From JAVVXB01 sp036651815 (GTDB lineage Bacteria > Bacillota > Clostridia > Christensenellales > CAG-138), in NCBI GenBank assembly GCA_036651815.1, contig JAVVXB010000025.1, positions 1 through 42,996 of the forward strand: a DNA stretch of 42,996 bases, given 5' to 3'. Positions 25,301 to 32,948 of the stretch are shown here, one piece after another (the stretch's first letter is position 1; the number at the start of each line of letters is the position of its first letter). The notes below the pieces were generated by a model. It saw nothing but the letters and a program-made list of their open reading frames with translations. It made no database searches and was not told the DNA's origin. A program made the translations under genes and the position numbers.

Positions 25301-25677
25301 TTGCTGAGCCCAAATCCAGTGCAGGGCACATCCGTTTTCGTAATCCCGTTGTTATCGCCTGCATAGATCACTAAATAACCGCCCGGTTCAATGCTGATAT
25401 CTGGAAATACATATTTATGAAGGTTACGCAGATTGTCGGAGATCCCATAGTTTTTAAGTTGAATTTTCTGATCTGACGCATTATATAGTTCAATCCAATC
25501 TGGAGATCCAGCGGATGTATCTACGAGGGATCGCTTGTTACTCGAAACAACTTCATTGATGATGATGGACGAGGAAACTCCGCTACTGGCCGTAATCGCG
25601 TCACAAGCAACCGTTAGCGGCAACAGTGCCGCAACAGTCAGTATGCAGATAATTTGTTTGTACAGACAATTCTTCAT
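22333..25677 (-). CDS. Surface lipoprotein with four lamin-tail domains and a CotH kinase domain
   Basis: 1114 residues. A signal peptide ends in TVAC with Cys25 as likely lipid site (the -3 residue is Thr rather than the usual Leu). Four lamin-tail domains start near 36, 195, 343 and 496, each with an ISEV-like strand, W(I/V)EL(Y/F/V)N and an LSD(D/S) turn. A chitobiase/hexosaminidase C-terminal-like domain follows (about 640-718, YYTLDGSTPT), then CotH (722-1040) with KPKGAG, VYVNGKYNGLYDLGEDQNKEY and RPIFYDLDFGF. CotH proteins are atypical kinases that phosphorylate coat or surface proteins; lamin-tail domains are thought to bind DNA or glycans outside the cell. The start is set by the promoter at 25704-25733; the upstream ATG at 25770 lies before +1. 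Confidence 0.9.
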   Translation of the reverse strand: MKNCLYKQIICILTVAALLPLTVACDAITASSGVSSSIIINEVVSSNKRSLVDTSAGSPDWIELYNASDQKIQLKNYGISDNLRNLHKYVFPDISIEPGGYLVIYAGDNNGITKTDVPCTGFGLSKSGDYLFLTDEYYGVVQQIEIPQLYTDVSYARRSDGSFGFCATPTPGAANTEPIEDNLESLFGVQSKNTLTISEVMPTSESDGNPWVELFNSGDTAIQLDNYYLSDSEANVMRWQMPQSAIMPGEYVCIWLSGLGTKATSGIHSDFKLGKTDTCVILADAMGNVLDQVSWEPNISVAISVVKTADGTAYTAFSTFEKENSDDTFTELKMQQMKDSDPVHISEVLKKNSFSAIDTDGDRSEWVELVNISAQSVPLHGYFLSDDEADLYKWALPDSMLPAGAYLLIFLSGKDRTEGELHASFRLGDSDNTLYLTTIDGMKTESISLIEIEGADISIGRDASGRTRYYAQPTPGYQNAQGFETAEEIGCFNKDGIFISEVSGVEAPKSKRNDWIELYNGGNEAVDLSGWYISDDAKEPQKWQIPSLVIGAQRHAVIEATSHVVRQNGSVATFGIGGGGDTIVLSDPEGHPVDIFETGALSDGITVGRVETDSSVARVYFRTPTKGEKNSADHSVGYASQPILSETGLYHAESFEVTLACCNSNAAVYYTLDGSTPTVRSQKYEGPISITGNTVLSAASFQEGLLPSETAMATYLFDEPHTVPVVCINGDPQKIKEVMRVDDKDEKVERAAIISFYETDGTLGVTFPAGIKPKGAGTVGYAQKSLSLNLRSGYGQSSVTYPFFPNYGFKTFAALVVRNAGQDWQCARMRDPYCQKLVMGMHLDYSANRLVVVYVNGKYNGLYDLGEDQNKEYLTTHYGVDGDQVDVIRRNSTVISGDNKDIKRVRQYALDTDLSQEDKFKEFSQWIDVDYFTDYFIAQTYFCNSDMFNQKYWRSQDYAVKWRPIFYDLDFGFKNSASRDMIGQYFNVNGVPSADESLTYFEIYIGLKKNAGWRDDCLERYVECVMTYFNSERATRILDEMVAAMKPEMPRQIEQWGKPATMRDWEKEVAVLRKTAEERPNYALESIQKYFGASQETMDQLIAKYKDIKPSQPD

Positions 25678-25703
25678 AGTTGCGTTTATCCCTTTCGAAT
25701 TGT

Positions 25704-25733
25704 AGTATAACACAGTTCCACGATGCTTGAAAA
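25704..25733 (-). promoter_or_regulatory. Extended -10 promoter of the CotH gene
   Basis: Minus strand TGT-TATACT (hexamer 25704-25709) with TTTTCA (25728-25733) at 18 bp. Predicted +1 is near 25697, 20 bases before the ATG. Confidence 0.7.
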
Positions 25734-25774
25734 GGCACGACAATGTGAAAAGAATTTCCGGCTTGAACATGATA

Positions 25775-25808
25775 GAAAAAAGCGCACATGTGCTAACACG
25801 CGCGCTTT
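25775..25808 (-). terminator. Terminator of the ribosomal protein operon
   Basis: Minus strand AAAGCGC (25802-25808) pairs with GCGCTTT (25779-25785), with further GTG/CAC pairing inside, then a run of T. It lies 22 bases past the rplQ stop. Confidence 0.85.
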
Positions 25809-25830
25809 CACGAGATCAATCTTATTGAAA

Positions 25831-26340
25831 TTAGTCAACCAGTTCAAGCAGGGACATTTCCGCTGCGTCACCACGGCGGGGTCCAAGCTTATAGATGCGG
25901 GTATAACCGCCTTTGCTACCAGCTTTCGCCTTCTCAGCATACTTCGGAGCGAGTTCGCGAAACAGCTTCTCCACAACAGGATGCGCTTTATCCGCGGTAC
26001 GTTCTTTGTATTCGGACTTCGATTCCTTCTTGGACTTGAATTCCGGTACATCATACAAGTACGCCATGATTTGACGACGAACATGCAACTTGGAAGGCTT
26101 ATCAACGACAACATCCTTCTTGACAATCTGCGCCTTTTCATTACGGCGTTCTTTTTCGATAGTCTCACTGTTTTCGTATTCTCTGACTGCCAGCGTAATC
26201 AACTTCTCGGCAATCGAGCGGATTTCCTTGGCCCGGGTTTCGGTCGTAATGATCTTACCGTTCCAGAGAAGCGCCGTGGTCTGATTTCTTAGAAGCGCGG
26301 CGCGCTGATCAGGAGACATACCCAATTTACGGTTTGCCAT
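25831..26340 (-). CDS. rplQ: Ribosomal protein L17
   Basis: 169 residues against about 115-130 in most bacteria. The N-terminus (MANRKLGMSPDQRAALLRN), LITLAVREYE and the closing GGYTRIYKLGPRRGDAAEM are typical. About 50 extra residues, Lys/Glu-rich, lie between the LITLA helix and VVEKLFRELAPKYA; similar insertions are known to me in some clostridial L17 proteins. L17 binds 23S rRNA near the exit tunnel. It is the last gene of the operon, 12 nt after rpoA. Confidence 0.97.
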   Translation of the reverse strand: MANRKLGMSPDQRAALLRNQTTALLWNGKIITTETRAKEIRSIAEKLITLAVREYENSETIEKERRNEKAQIVKKDVVVDKPSKLHVRRQIMAYLYDVPEFKSKKESKSEYKERTADKAHPVVEKLFRELAPKYAEKAKAGSKGGYTRIYKLGPRRGDAAEMSLLELVD

Positions 26341-26352
26341 TGTGCTTACTCC

Positions 26353-27294
26353 TTATTCCTCATTTGTGCGAAGAGCCAGACCCAGCGCACTCAATTTCTG
26401 CTGTACTTCCTCGAGCGACTTGCGACCGAGGTTGCGAACCTTCATCATCTCATCCTCATCACGCTGGACCAGTTCTTCCACTGTATTGATTCCAGCGCGT
26501 TTGAGACAGTTGTAAGAACGGACAGAGAGATCCAAATCCTCAATATTCATCTCGAGAATCTTCTCTTTCTTGTTCTCTTCCTTTTCGACAAGAATTTCAA
26601 CACCTTGCACATGATCTGTCAAATTGATAAACAGCATCAGGTGTTCGGTCAGAATCTTCGCCGCGAGGCTCGCAGCCTCATCTGGCTTGATGCTGCCGTC
26701 CGTCCAAATTTCAAGCGTAAGCTTGTCAAAGTCTGTAATCTGGCCAACACGAGTGTTGTCAACGGTGAAGTTCACCTTTGTAATCGGCGTGAAGATTGAA
26801 TCCACGACGATTTCCCCGATGGGCATGTCATGACGCTTGTTACGCTCAACGGTTACATAGCCTCTTCCATGCTCGAGCATAATCTCCATATGCAGCTTTG
26901 CATTACTGTCGAGGGTTGCAATATGCAGATCCGGGTTGATAATCTCCACATCCGAATCCGGCAAAATGTCCCCCGCAGTCACCTCACACTCACCAGCCGC
27001 ATCGATGATGACCTTTTTAGGGCCATCACAATACAGCTTGCAGCAAAGCTCTTTGAGATTCAGCACGATCTCGGTGACGTCTTCTTTAACACCCTTGACA
27101 ATTGAGAATTCGTGCAATACGCTGTCGATGCGGACGCTGGTTACAGCGACACCCGGCAGGCTCGAAAGTAGGATGCGGCGCATGGAGTTTCCTAGCGTCG
27201 TACCAAATCCGCGCTCCAACGGTTCCACGACAAACTTGCCGTAATCGTCCGTCAATTCTACACATTCGAGTTTGGGCTTTTCAATCTCTATCAT
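26353..27294 (-). CDS. rpoA: RNA polymerase alpha subunit
   Basis: 313 residues. The N-terminal dimerisation domain (FVVEPLERGFGTTLGNSMRR, LSSLPG) assembles RNA polymerase; the C-terminal domain (about 245-313: DLDLSVRSYNCLKRAGINTV, then VRNLGRKSLEE) contacts upstream promoter DNA and activators, with the DNA-contacting Arg and the NLGRKS helix kept. Normal length. It sits between rpsD and rplQ as in most bacteria. Confidence 0.98.
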   Translation of the reverse strand: MIEIEKPKLECVELTDDYGKFVVEPLERGFGTTLGNSMRRILLSSLPGVAVTSVRIDSVLHEFSIVKGVKEDVTEIVLNLKELCCKLYCDGPKKVIIDAAGECEVTAGDILPDSDVEIINPDLHIATLDSNAKLHMEIMLEHGRGYVTVERNKRHDMPIGEIVVDSIFTPITKVNFTVDNTRVGQITDFDKLTLEIWTDGSIKPDEAASLAAKILTEHLMLFINLTDHVQGVEILVEKEENKKEKILEMNIEDLDLSVRSYNCLKRAGINTVEELVQRDEDEMMKVRNLGRKSLEEVQQKLSALGLALRTNEE

Positions 27295-27351
27295 TTCATA
27301 CCCTCCTTCGGTTTGTTTGTTGCGATGGCACCTGACAATAAATCGTCAGGC

Positions 27352-27978
27352 TTACCTGGAGTAGTACTCAACGATGAGGTGCTCTTCAATCGTCAAGTCG
27401 ATATCGTCACGCTGCGGAAGCGCAACGACCTTACCGGTCAGCTTCTCGGTGTCGAACTCAAGCCATTTCGGAATGGTACGAGCTGCACCCTGTTCCTTGA
27501 GGGTCTTGTAGTAATCAATATCCGTACTTGTTTCACGAACGCTGATTACATCACCAACCTTCACAAGGTAAGAAGCGATATCAACCTTCTTGCCGTTGAC
27601 ACGGATGTGGCCATGAGCCACCATCTGACGGGCCATCGGGCGGGAATCGCCGAAGCAGAGCCGGTAAGCAACGTTGTCGAGTCTGCGCTCCAGCAACGTG
27701 AGCATGATCTCACCGGTGACGCCGCGCTGACGTGCGGCCATATCATAGTATTTCCTGAATTGGGATTCCAATACACCATAAGCGCGGCGAACCTTCTGCT
27801 TTTCACGCAGCTGGATGCCATACTCAGACTGCTTTTTACGGCTCACGCCATGCATACCCGGGGGAGTGTGGCGCTTATTTACAGCGCACTTCTCTGAGTA
27901 GCAACGGTCACCTTTCAGAAAGAGCTTCGTGCCCTCTCTGCGGCACTGTCTGCAGACGGAACCTGTATATCTAGCCAT
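27352..27978 (-). CDS. rpsD: Ribosomal protein S4 (zinc type)
   Basis: 208 residues from the ATG at 27978, which has AAGGAGG 9 nt upstream; the frame is open further into rpsK but that part is not S4. Four cysteines near the N-terminus (CRQC, then DRCYSEKC) mark the zinc-binding C+ form. The S4 RNA-binding domain (RRLDNVAYRLCFGDSRPMAR) follows. S4 nucleates 30S assembly and, in Bacillus, represses its own synthesis. Confidence 0.97.
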   Translation of the reverse strand: MARYTGSVCRQCRREGTKLFLKGDRCYSEKCAVNKRHTPPGMHGVSRKKQSEYGIQLREKQKVRRAYGVLESQFRKYYDMAARQRGVTGEIMLTLLERRLDNVAYRLCFGDSRPMARQMVAHGHIRVNGKKVDIASYLVKVGDVISVRETSTDIDYYKTLKEQGAARTIPKWLEFDTEKLTGKVVALPQRDDIDLTIEEHLIVEYYSR

Positions 27979-27992
27979 TTCTGCAATCCTCC

Positions 27993-28403
27993 TTAAACTC
28001 TTCTGCGCTTGGGCGGACGGCATCCATTATGTGGAATAGGCGTCACGTCCTTGATCATGTTCACTTCAAGACCTGCAGTCTGCAGGGCGCGGATAGCCGC
28101 CTCACGGCCGGAGCCGGGACCCTTGACGTAAACTTCAACGGTCTTAAGACCGTGCTCCATTGCCGCTTTCGCTGCGGTTTCCGCTGCCGTCTGCGCTGCA
28201 AACGGCGTGGATTTTCTCGATCCTCTGAACCCAAGTGCACCAGAACTTGACCATGCAATGGCATTGCCCTGCATGTCGGTGATGGTCACAAGAGTATTAT
28301 TGAAGGAGGAACGAATATGCACCGCACCGCGATCTATGTTCTTCTTTTCACGGCGTTTACGCGTTGCTGCGGTCTTTTTGACTGTTTTCTTCGCTGCTGC
28401 CAT
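27993..28403 (-). CDS. rpsK: Ribosomal protein S11
   Basis: 136 residues. A basic N-terminal tail (KKTVKKTAATRKRREKKN) precedes the conserved HIRSSFNNTLVTITD, SGALGFRGSRKSTPFAAQ and the C-terminal DVTPIPHNGCRPPKRRRV. S11 forms part of the 30S platform and the mRNA exit path. GGAGG lies 10 nt before ATG. The tail is about 7 residues longer than in Bacillus. Confidence 0.98.
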   Translation of the reverse strand: MAAAKKTVKKTAATRKRREKKNIDRGAVHIRSSFNNTLVTITDMQGNAIAWSSSGALGFRGSRKSTPFAAQTAAETAAKAAMEHGLKTVEVYVKGPGSGREAAIRALQTAGLEVNMIKDVTPIPHNGCRPPKRRRV

Positions 28404-28418
28404 TTTTACGCTTCCTCC

Positions 28419-28787
28419 TTACTTTTTCTTGCCGCCCTGCGAGCGCTTCGGTCCCTTACGGGTACGAGCATTCTGCTTGGTGGACTGTCCGCGTACCGGC
28501 AGGCCCTTGCGGTGCCGTACGCCACGATAGCAACCGATCTCAATCAGCCGCTTAATGTTCATGGATGTTTCTCTTCTTAAATCGCCCTCAACCTTAACGC
28601 TGTGGTCAATATAATCTCTGAGCTTCGATGTGTCGCTCTCGGACAGATCTCTCACACGGATATTGGGGTCGACGCCGGTAGCGGCGAGAATCTCCAATGC
28701 GGTTTTCCGGCCAATCCCAAAGATGTAGGTTAAGCCAATCTCAACGCGCTTCTCTCTAGGAAGGTCTACGCCAGCAATACGTGCCAT
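28419..28787 (-). CDS. rpsM: Ribosomal protein S13
   Basis: 122 residues with the standard start ARIAGVDLPREKRVEIGLTY, IFGIGRKTA, and the C-terminal RHRKGLPVRGQ tail with TKQNARTRKGPKR that reaches the P-site tRNA. S13 sits in the 30S head and bridges to the 50S subunit. A 114-base gap separates it from rpmJ, longer than other gaps in this operon. Confidence 0.98.
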   Translation of the reverse strand: MARIAGVDLPREKRVEIGLTYIFGIGRKTALEILAATGVDPNIRVRDLSESDTSKLRDYIDHSVKVEGDLRRETSMNIKRLIEIGCYRGVRHRKGLPVRGQSTKQNARTRKGPKRSQGGKKK

Positions 28788-28901
28788 ATCGTTCCTTTAC
28801 CTCCGTAAAATTTCGTATCAGGGTGGTTATATTTCCATCCGCCGGAATTGCACGCAGGATGCCGCGCGCTTCAGCCGCTCCGACGGGTATTGTTTTAGGC
28901 A

Positions 28902-29015
28902 TTAGCCCTGCTTCTGCTTGTGCTTCGGATTCTCACAGATGATCATGACACGACCCTTGCGCTTAATAATCTTGCACTTCTCGCAAATTGGCTTCACACT
29001 CGGTCTAACTTTCAT
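28902..29015 (-). CDS. rpmJ: Ribosomal protein L36 (zinc type)
   Basis: A 37-residue protein reading MKVRPSVKPICEKCKIIKRK, then GRVMIICENPKHKQKQG. Cys11, Cys14, Cys27 and His32 form the zinc site of the C+ form. ATG at 29015 has GAAAGGAG upstream. L36 is the smallest 50S protein and binds 23S rRNA near the peptidyl-transferase centre. Placed between infA and rpsM as usual in Firmicutes. Confidence 0.97.
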   Translation of the reverse strand: MKVRPSVKPICEKCKIIKRKGRVMIICENPKHKQKQG

Positions 29016-29106
29016 GGTCGTTCTCCTTTCGTTCGCTCGAAACTCAGTCGGCTGTGCCGGCAGTCCGTTCATTACACTCACAATTCTTCGGAAGAAGAAA
29101 GATGAG

Positions 29107-29328
29107 TCAATTTTTGCCGCGCCAAGTAATGCGGCCGCGGGTCAAATCGTATGGGGACAGCTCTACTGTCACCTTATCTCCGGGGAGAATCCGGATAAAG
29201 TTCATCCGGAGCTTTCCCGATATCGTTGCGAGTATCTTGTGTCCGTTCTGCAGCTTTACCTCGAACATTGCGTTCGGGAATGCATCGGAAACGACACCTT
29301 CCACTTCAATGACGTCTTGTTTTGACAA
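29107..29328 (-). CDS. infA: Translation initiation factor IF-1
   Basis: 73 residues forming one S1-type OB fold (DVIEVEGVVSDAFPNAMFEV, GHKILATISGKLRMNFIRIL, PGDKVTVELSPYDLTRGRIT). IF-1 covers the 30S A site during initiation. The start is TTG at 29328, preceded by AGGAGG with 6 nt spacing; the frame is open 21 codons further, but that part overlaps the upstream gene and lacks the family N-terminus (SKQDVIE). A TTG start for an initiation factor gene may lower its expression. Confidence 0.95.
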   Translation of the reverse strand: MSKQDVIEVEGVVSDAFPNAMFEVKLQNGHKILATISGKLRMNFIRILPGDKVTVELSPYDLTRGRITWRGKN

Positions 29329-29338
29329 GCTATCCCTC

Positions 29339-29623
29339 CTACTGTTTTCGTTCGGTGTTGTAGCCCAGCGTTGCGAGCGCCTTGCGGACATCTGCGTCCA
29401 TCAGCGTTTCATTTCTGGCCAACGTACTCCGTACCGATTCTGCGGTATACGGTTCGATCCGCAAATGCATGAGCTTTTTTTTCTTTGGACAGGTCAGTTT
29501 ACGCGTGACCCCATCTGCCAGAAAAACATGCTCGGTGTCAGCACGGCCGATGATGACAAACGCGCGGCCCTTATCATGTCCTGCACGTGAAATCACCACT
29601 ACGCCTGTTTCAGGCTCCGTCAT
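29339..29623 (-). CDS. KOW-domain RNA-binding protein (L14e/L27e-like)
   Basis: 94 residues. The N-terminal half is a KOW/SH3-like barrel (TGVVVISRAGHDKGRAFVII, then ADGVTRKL), resembling archaeal-type L14e/L6e/L27e; the C-terminal half is helical. Clostridia commonly carry this gene between map and infA; its role is taken to be ribosome- or RNA-binding but has not been shown as far as I know. ATG overlaps the map stop as ATGA, so it is translationally coupled. Ten bases separate it from the infA TTG. Confidence 0.9.
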   Translation of the reverse strand: MTEPETGVVVISRAGHDKGRAFVIIGRADTEHVFLADGVTRKLTCPKKKKLMHLRIEPYTAESVRSTLARNETLMDADVRKALATLGYNTERKQ

Positions 29624-30390
29624 GGATGAACCTCCTCATGCAGCGTCAGCAGCAATGGTTCGCCATCCGTAATGGCAATGGTGTTCTCATAATGTGCACT
29701 TGGCAGACCATCTGCCGTTTCCACCGTCCATCCATCGTCCCATTGAACAACGTCTGCGGTTCCCATATTGATCATGGGCTCAATGGCAATGGTCATCCCT
29801 GCTTCCAACCGTGCGCCATGTCCAAACTGCTTACTGTCCCAGAAATTCGGAACATCCGGCGGTTCGTGCATCTCGCGGCCAATACCATGCCCAATCAGCT
29901 CACGCACAACGCCATAGCCGTGACTCTCTGCATGCTGCTGCACAGCTTTGGAAATATCGCTGATACGGTTTCCCGCTCTGGCAAATTGTAAACCTGCAAA
30001 GAAACAAGCCTTTGTTACACGCACGAGCTCCTGCGTTTTTTCGGATACCCCACCGATGAGGAGCGTCCTTGCCGCATCTCCATGGAAGCCATTGAGTTTT
30101 GCCCCAACGTCCACGGAGAGAATGTCGCCATCTTTCAAGCGATACTTTCCGGGAATTCCGTGTACGACCTGTGCGTTGACCGAGGTACAGATGCTCTTTG
30201 GATAGCCCATGTAATTGAGAAAGGATGGCTCTGCACCGCAACTTCGAATATACTGCTCCGCAATTTCGTTGAGTTCGTCCGTCCGCATACCAGGGCATGC
30301 CGTACGTGCCATCAGCAACAACGTTTGTTCCACTACGCGACCCGCTGCATCCATCTTTTCAATGTCCGCTTGGGACTTAATCGTAATCAT
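29620..30390 (-). CDS. map: Methionine aminopeptidase, type I
   Basis: 256 residues. It removes the initiator methionine from new proteins. Metal-site residues are in LSVDVGAKLNGFHGDAARTL (two Asp), ELIGHGIGREMHEPPDVPNF (His) and TIAIEPMINMG (Glu), with the last Glu in the C-terminal YENTIAIT. It overlaps adk and the KOW gene by 4 bases each (ATGA), so the three are coupled. Confidence 0.97.
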   Translation of the reverse strand: MITIKSQADIEKMDAAGRVVEQTLLLMARTACPGMRTDELNEIAEQYIRSCGAEPSFLNYMGYPKSICTSVNAQVVHGIPGKYRLKDGDILSVDVGAKLNGFHGDAARTLLIGGVSEKTQELVRVTKACFFAGLQFARAGNRISDISKAVQQHAESHGYGVVRELIGHGIGREMHEPPDVPNFWDSKQFGHGARLEAGMTIAIEPMINMGTADVVQWDDGWTVETADGLPSAHYENTIAITDGEPLLLTLHEEVHP

Positions 30391-31004
30391 ATGGATAACA
30401 CCGCACAGATCGCCGCTGTCACATCATCGATTGCTCCATCGCCATCTACCGTTGCCAGCAGCCCTCTCCCTGCGTAGTAGTCAATCAAGGGTTGCGTCTG
30501 TTGTTCGTAGACACGCAGACGATTGGCAACTGTCTCGGCGGTATCATCATCGCGCTGATAAAGTTTGCCGCCACAGGTACATGATTCACTTGTATAAGTG
30601 CTCATGTGATAGGCGGCCCCGCAATCGGGACACATACGTCTCCCGCTGATGCGGTCGATCAAACGTTCTGCCGGTACTGCCATATTCACCACACGGTCAA
30701 TATCGGTAATATCGGCAAGCGCATCCGCCTGTGCCACCGTACGCGGAAATCCATCAAATAGAAACCCGTTTTTACAGTCTTGCATCGCAATACGCTTTTT
30801 CACCATACCGATGATGATTGCATCTCCCACAAGTTCGCCTTGGTCAATGATGGCCTTGGCTTGCTTGCCAAGTTCCGTACCCTCGCGAATTTCCGCGCGC
30901 AACATGTCACCCGTACTAATATGCGCGATGCCACATTTTACTGCAATGCGCGCTGCTTGCGTACCCTTACCCGCGCCTGGCGGACCCAAAAAAATCAGTT
31001 TCAT
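30387..31004 (-). CDS. adk: Adenylate kinase (zinc-LID type)
   Basis: 205 residues, slightly shorter than the usual 210-217. Converts ATP plus AMP to two ADP. P-loop GPPGAGKGTQAARI is at the N-terminus, with AMP-site motifs HISTGDMLRAEI and DGFPRTVAQAD. The LID carries four cysteines (CPDC and CTCG), marking the zinc-stabilised Gram-positive form. It lies between secY and map, the classic Firmicute order. Confidence 0.98.
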   Translation of the reverse strand: MKLIFLGPPGAGKGTQAARIAVKCGIAHISTGDMLRAEIREGTELGKQAKAIIDQGELVGDAIIIGMVKKRIAMQDCKNGFLFDGFPRTVAQADALADITDIDRVVNMAVPAERLIDRISGRRMCPDCGAAYHMSTYTSESCTCGGKLYQRDDDTAETVANRLRVYEQQTQPLIDYYAGRGLLATVDGDGAIDDVTAAICAVLSI

Positions 31005-31015
31005 TCTGGCGAGCC

Positions 31016-32272
31016 TCAGTTCAAGAAGCCCTTGTAATGTCGCATCAGCATGTGGCTCTCAAGTTGTGCCGTCGATTCAAGCGCAACACTGACCATAATC
31101 AGCACGCTCGTCGCGCCAAATGCCGAGGTTTGACCAAGGCTACGTAGCGCAATTGTCGGCAATACCGCAATCACGGCCAGAAATAGTGAGCCAAACAACG
31201 TCAGACGACTTGAAATCTTACCCAGATAGTCACTCGTGGGTTTTCCGGGTCGAATTCCTGTAATGAAACCGCCATTTTGCTGTAGATTTTTGGACATCTC
31301 AATCGGGTTGAACGTAATGCTCGTATAGAAATAGCCAAATGCAACAATCAGCAGCGCATATACAAGAAAGTAAATAACCGTCGTGCTGCCAAGGTATTTC
31401 ACATAGAACTGGTAGAACCCGCCATCCGGTTTAAACTGGGCAATCATACCTGGAAACTGGATAAATGTCATGGCAAAAATCAATGGAAGAACCCCGTTTG
31501 CGTTGGCCTTAATGGGCAGATAGGTACTCTGACCACCATACATTTTGCGGCCAACAACGCGCTTTGCATATTGTACAGGAATGCGGCGCTGCGCTTGATC
31601 CACATGTGTGACCAGCGTAATCAATCCGATTACGACCACCATCAAAATGACGAAGTTCCACCAAGGCATTGTGCCAACAGCCAACTGCTTCACCCAGCCA
31701 AAGAGCGTTGAGGGAACCCGGCTCACAATCGATGCAAAAATCAGCATGGAGATACCATTGCCGATACCATTTTCAGTGATACGCTCACCCAGCCACATTA
31801 AGAACGCGGTGCCTGCCGTTGAGCAAATGCCAATGATAGCATACGTCCAAAATCCCGGATTCACCACATACTTTGCACCAAGACCGATAAAGATCCCGAT
31901 GGACTGTACCATCGCAAGACCAATGCCTGTATAGCGCGTGATACGCTCGATCTTTTCACGGCCATCATCCTCTTTGCTCAGGCGCTCCAGCGCAGGAATC
32001 GCGATGGTGAGCAGCTGCAAGATGATCGACGCCGTAATGTACGGCGAGATACCCATAGCAAAGAGAGTGAATTGGCTAAACGAACTGCCGGTCAGCAGAT
32101 CGAGAAAACCAAGAATCGAATATTGCTTAACCGCTTCCGCAAGTAGCTCCGTATTGACGCCGGGAATCGGAATAAAGCAACCAAGTCGATAGATTACGAT
32201 GAGTAACAGCGTAATCAGAATCTTCTTACGGATATCTTTGATTTTGAACGCATTAACAAACGTTCTGAACAT
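31016..32272 (-). CDS. secY: Preprotein translocase subunit SecY
   Basis: 418 residues with ten hydrophobic helices. Signature stretches are RLGCFIPIPGVN near TM1, the plug region after it, FAMGISPYITASIILQLL, and the C-terminal cytosolic loop GIRPGKPTSDYL. SecY is the membrane channel for protein export, working with SecE, SecG and SecA. ATG overlaps the rplO stop by one base (TGATG), coupling the two. Confidence 0.98.
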   Translation of the reverse strand: MFRTFVNAFKIKDIRKKILITLLLIVIYRLGCFIPIPGVNTELLAEAVKQYSILGFLDLLTGSSFSQFTLFAMGISPYITASIILQLLTIAIPALERLSKEDDGREKIERITRYTGIGLAMVQSIGIFIGLGAKYVVNPGFWTYAIIGICSTAGTAFLMWLGERITENGIGNGISMLIFASIVSRVPSTLFGWVKQLAVGTMPWWNFVILMVVVIGLITLVTHVDQAQRRIPVQYAKRVVGRKMYGGQSTYLPIKANANGVLPLIFAMTFIQFPGMIAQFKPDGGFYQFYVKYLGSTTVIYFLVYALLIVAFGYFYTSITFNPIEMSKNLQQNGGFITGIRPGKPTSDYLGKISSRLTLFGSLFLAVIAVLPTIALRSLGQTSAFGATSVLIMVSVALESTAQLESHMLMRHYKGFLN

Positions 32273-32715
32273 CAGGAAATCACCTCAACACTTCCGCCGG
32301 CTGCTTTGATGGCAGTCTGGGCAGACTCGGAGAACTTGGCCGCTTTCACGTCCAGCTTTCTCTCAAGAGTGCCGTTACCCAAAACCTTCAGGCCGTCCTT
32401 TTCGATCTTGCTGATCATGCTCAAGCTCTTGAGTAGCTCAGCCGTTACGACCGTACCGTCCTGTAGCCCGTTGAGATCGGAAACGTTGATAATGGTGTAT
32501 TCTTTTGCGAAGATATTGGTAAAGCCACGCTTCGGCAAACGGCGTGTCAGCGGCATTTGGCCGCCTTCAAAGCCGTTCTTCTTGCTTCCGCTGCGCGCTT
32601 TTTGGCCTTTGTGACCCATCGTCGAGGTCTTACCCATGCCAGAGCCGGTACCACGACCGACACGCTTGGGGGACTTGGTCGACCCGGGAGCAGGCTGTAA
32701 TTCATGCAGTTTCAT
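32272..32715 (-). CDS. rplO: Ribosomal protein L15
   Basis: 147 residues. Typical start MKLHELQPAPGSTKSPKRVG and RGTGSGMGKTSTMGHKGQKA with ARSG, then PLTRRLPKRGFTN. L15 is a late-assembly 50S protein on 23S rRNA. One-base overlap with secY. The ribosome-binding site is GGAG. Confidence 0.97.
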   Translation of the reverse strand: MKLHELQPAPGSTKSPKRVGRGTGSGMGKTSTMGHKGQKARSGSKKNGFEGGQMPLTRRLPKRGFTNIFAKEYTIINVSDLNGLQDGTVVTAELLKSLSMISKIEKDGLKVLGNGTLERKLDVKAAKFSESAQTAIKAAGGSVEVIS

Positions 32716-32734
32716 GCTCTTGCTCCTCCACTAC

Positions 32735-32935
32735 TTAGACTTCTTCCACGGTGACAAGATGCTTCACTTTGAAGATCTTGCCGCGCGTGGCTGCGTTATC
32801 TGGTTGCACGGTGGTGCTGTTTAGCTTATGCAGCCCCAGCGCTTCCAACGTTGCCTGTTGATCCTTCAGACTACTGATCTGACTCTTAACGAGTTTGATC
32901 TTGAGGCGCTTGGCCGTTTCTAGATTCGATGCCAT
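32735..32935 (-). CDS. rpmD: Ribosomal protein L30
   Basis: 66 residues from ATG 32935 (AAGGAGG upstream); the longer open frame begins inside rpsE and is not used. LKIKLVKSQISSLKDQQATL and ALGLHKLNSTTVQPDN are typical. Small 50S protein at the base of the central protuberance; absent in some bacteria, present here. Confidence 0.95.
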   Translation of the reverse strand: MASNLETAKRLKIKLVKSQISSLKDQQATLEALGLHKLNSTTVQPDNAATRGKIFKVKHLVTVEEV

Positions 32936-32948
32936 ATTATCTGCCTCC

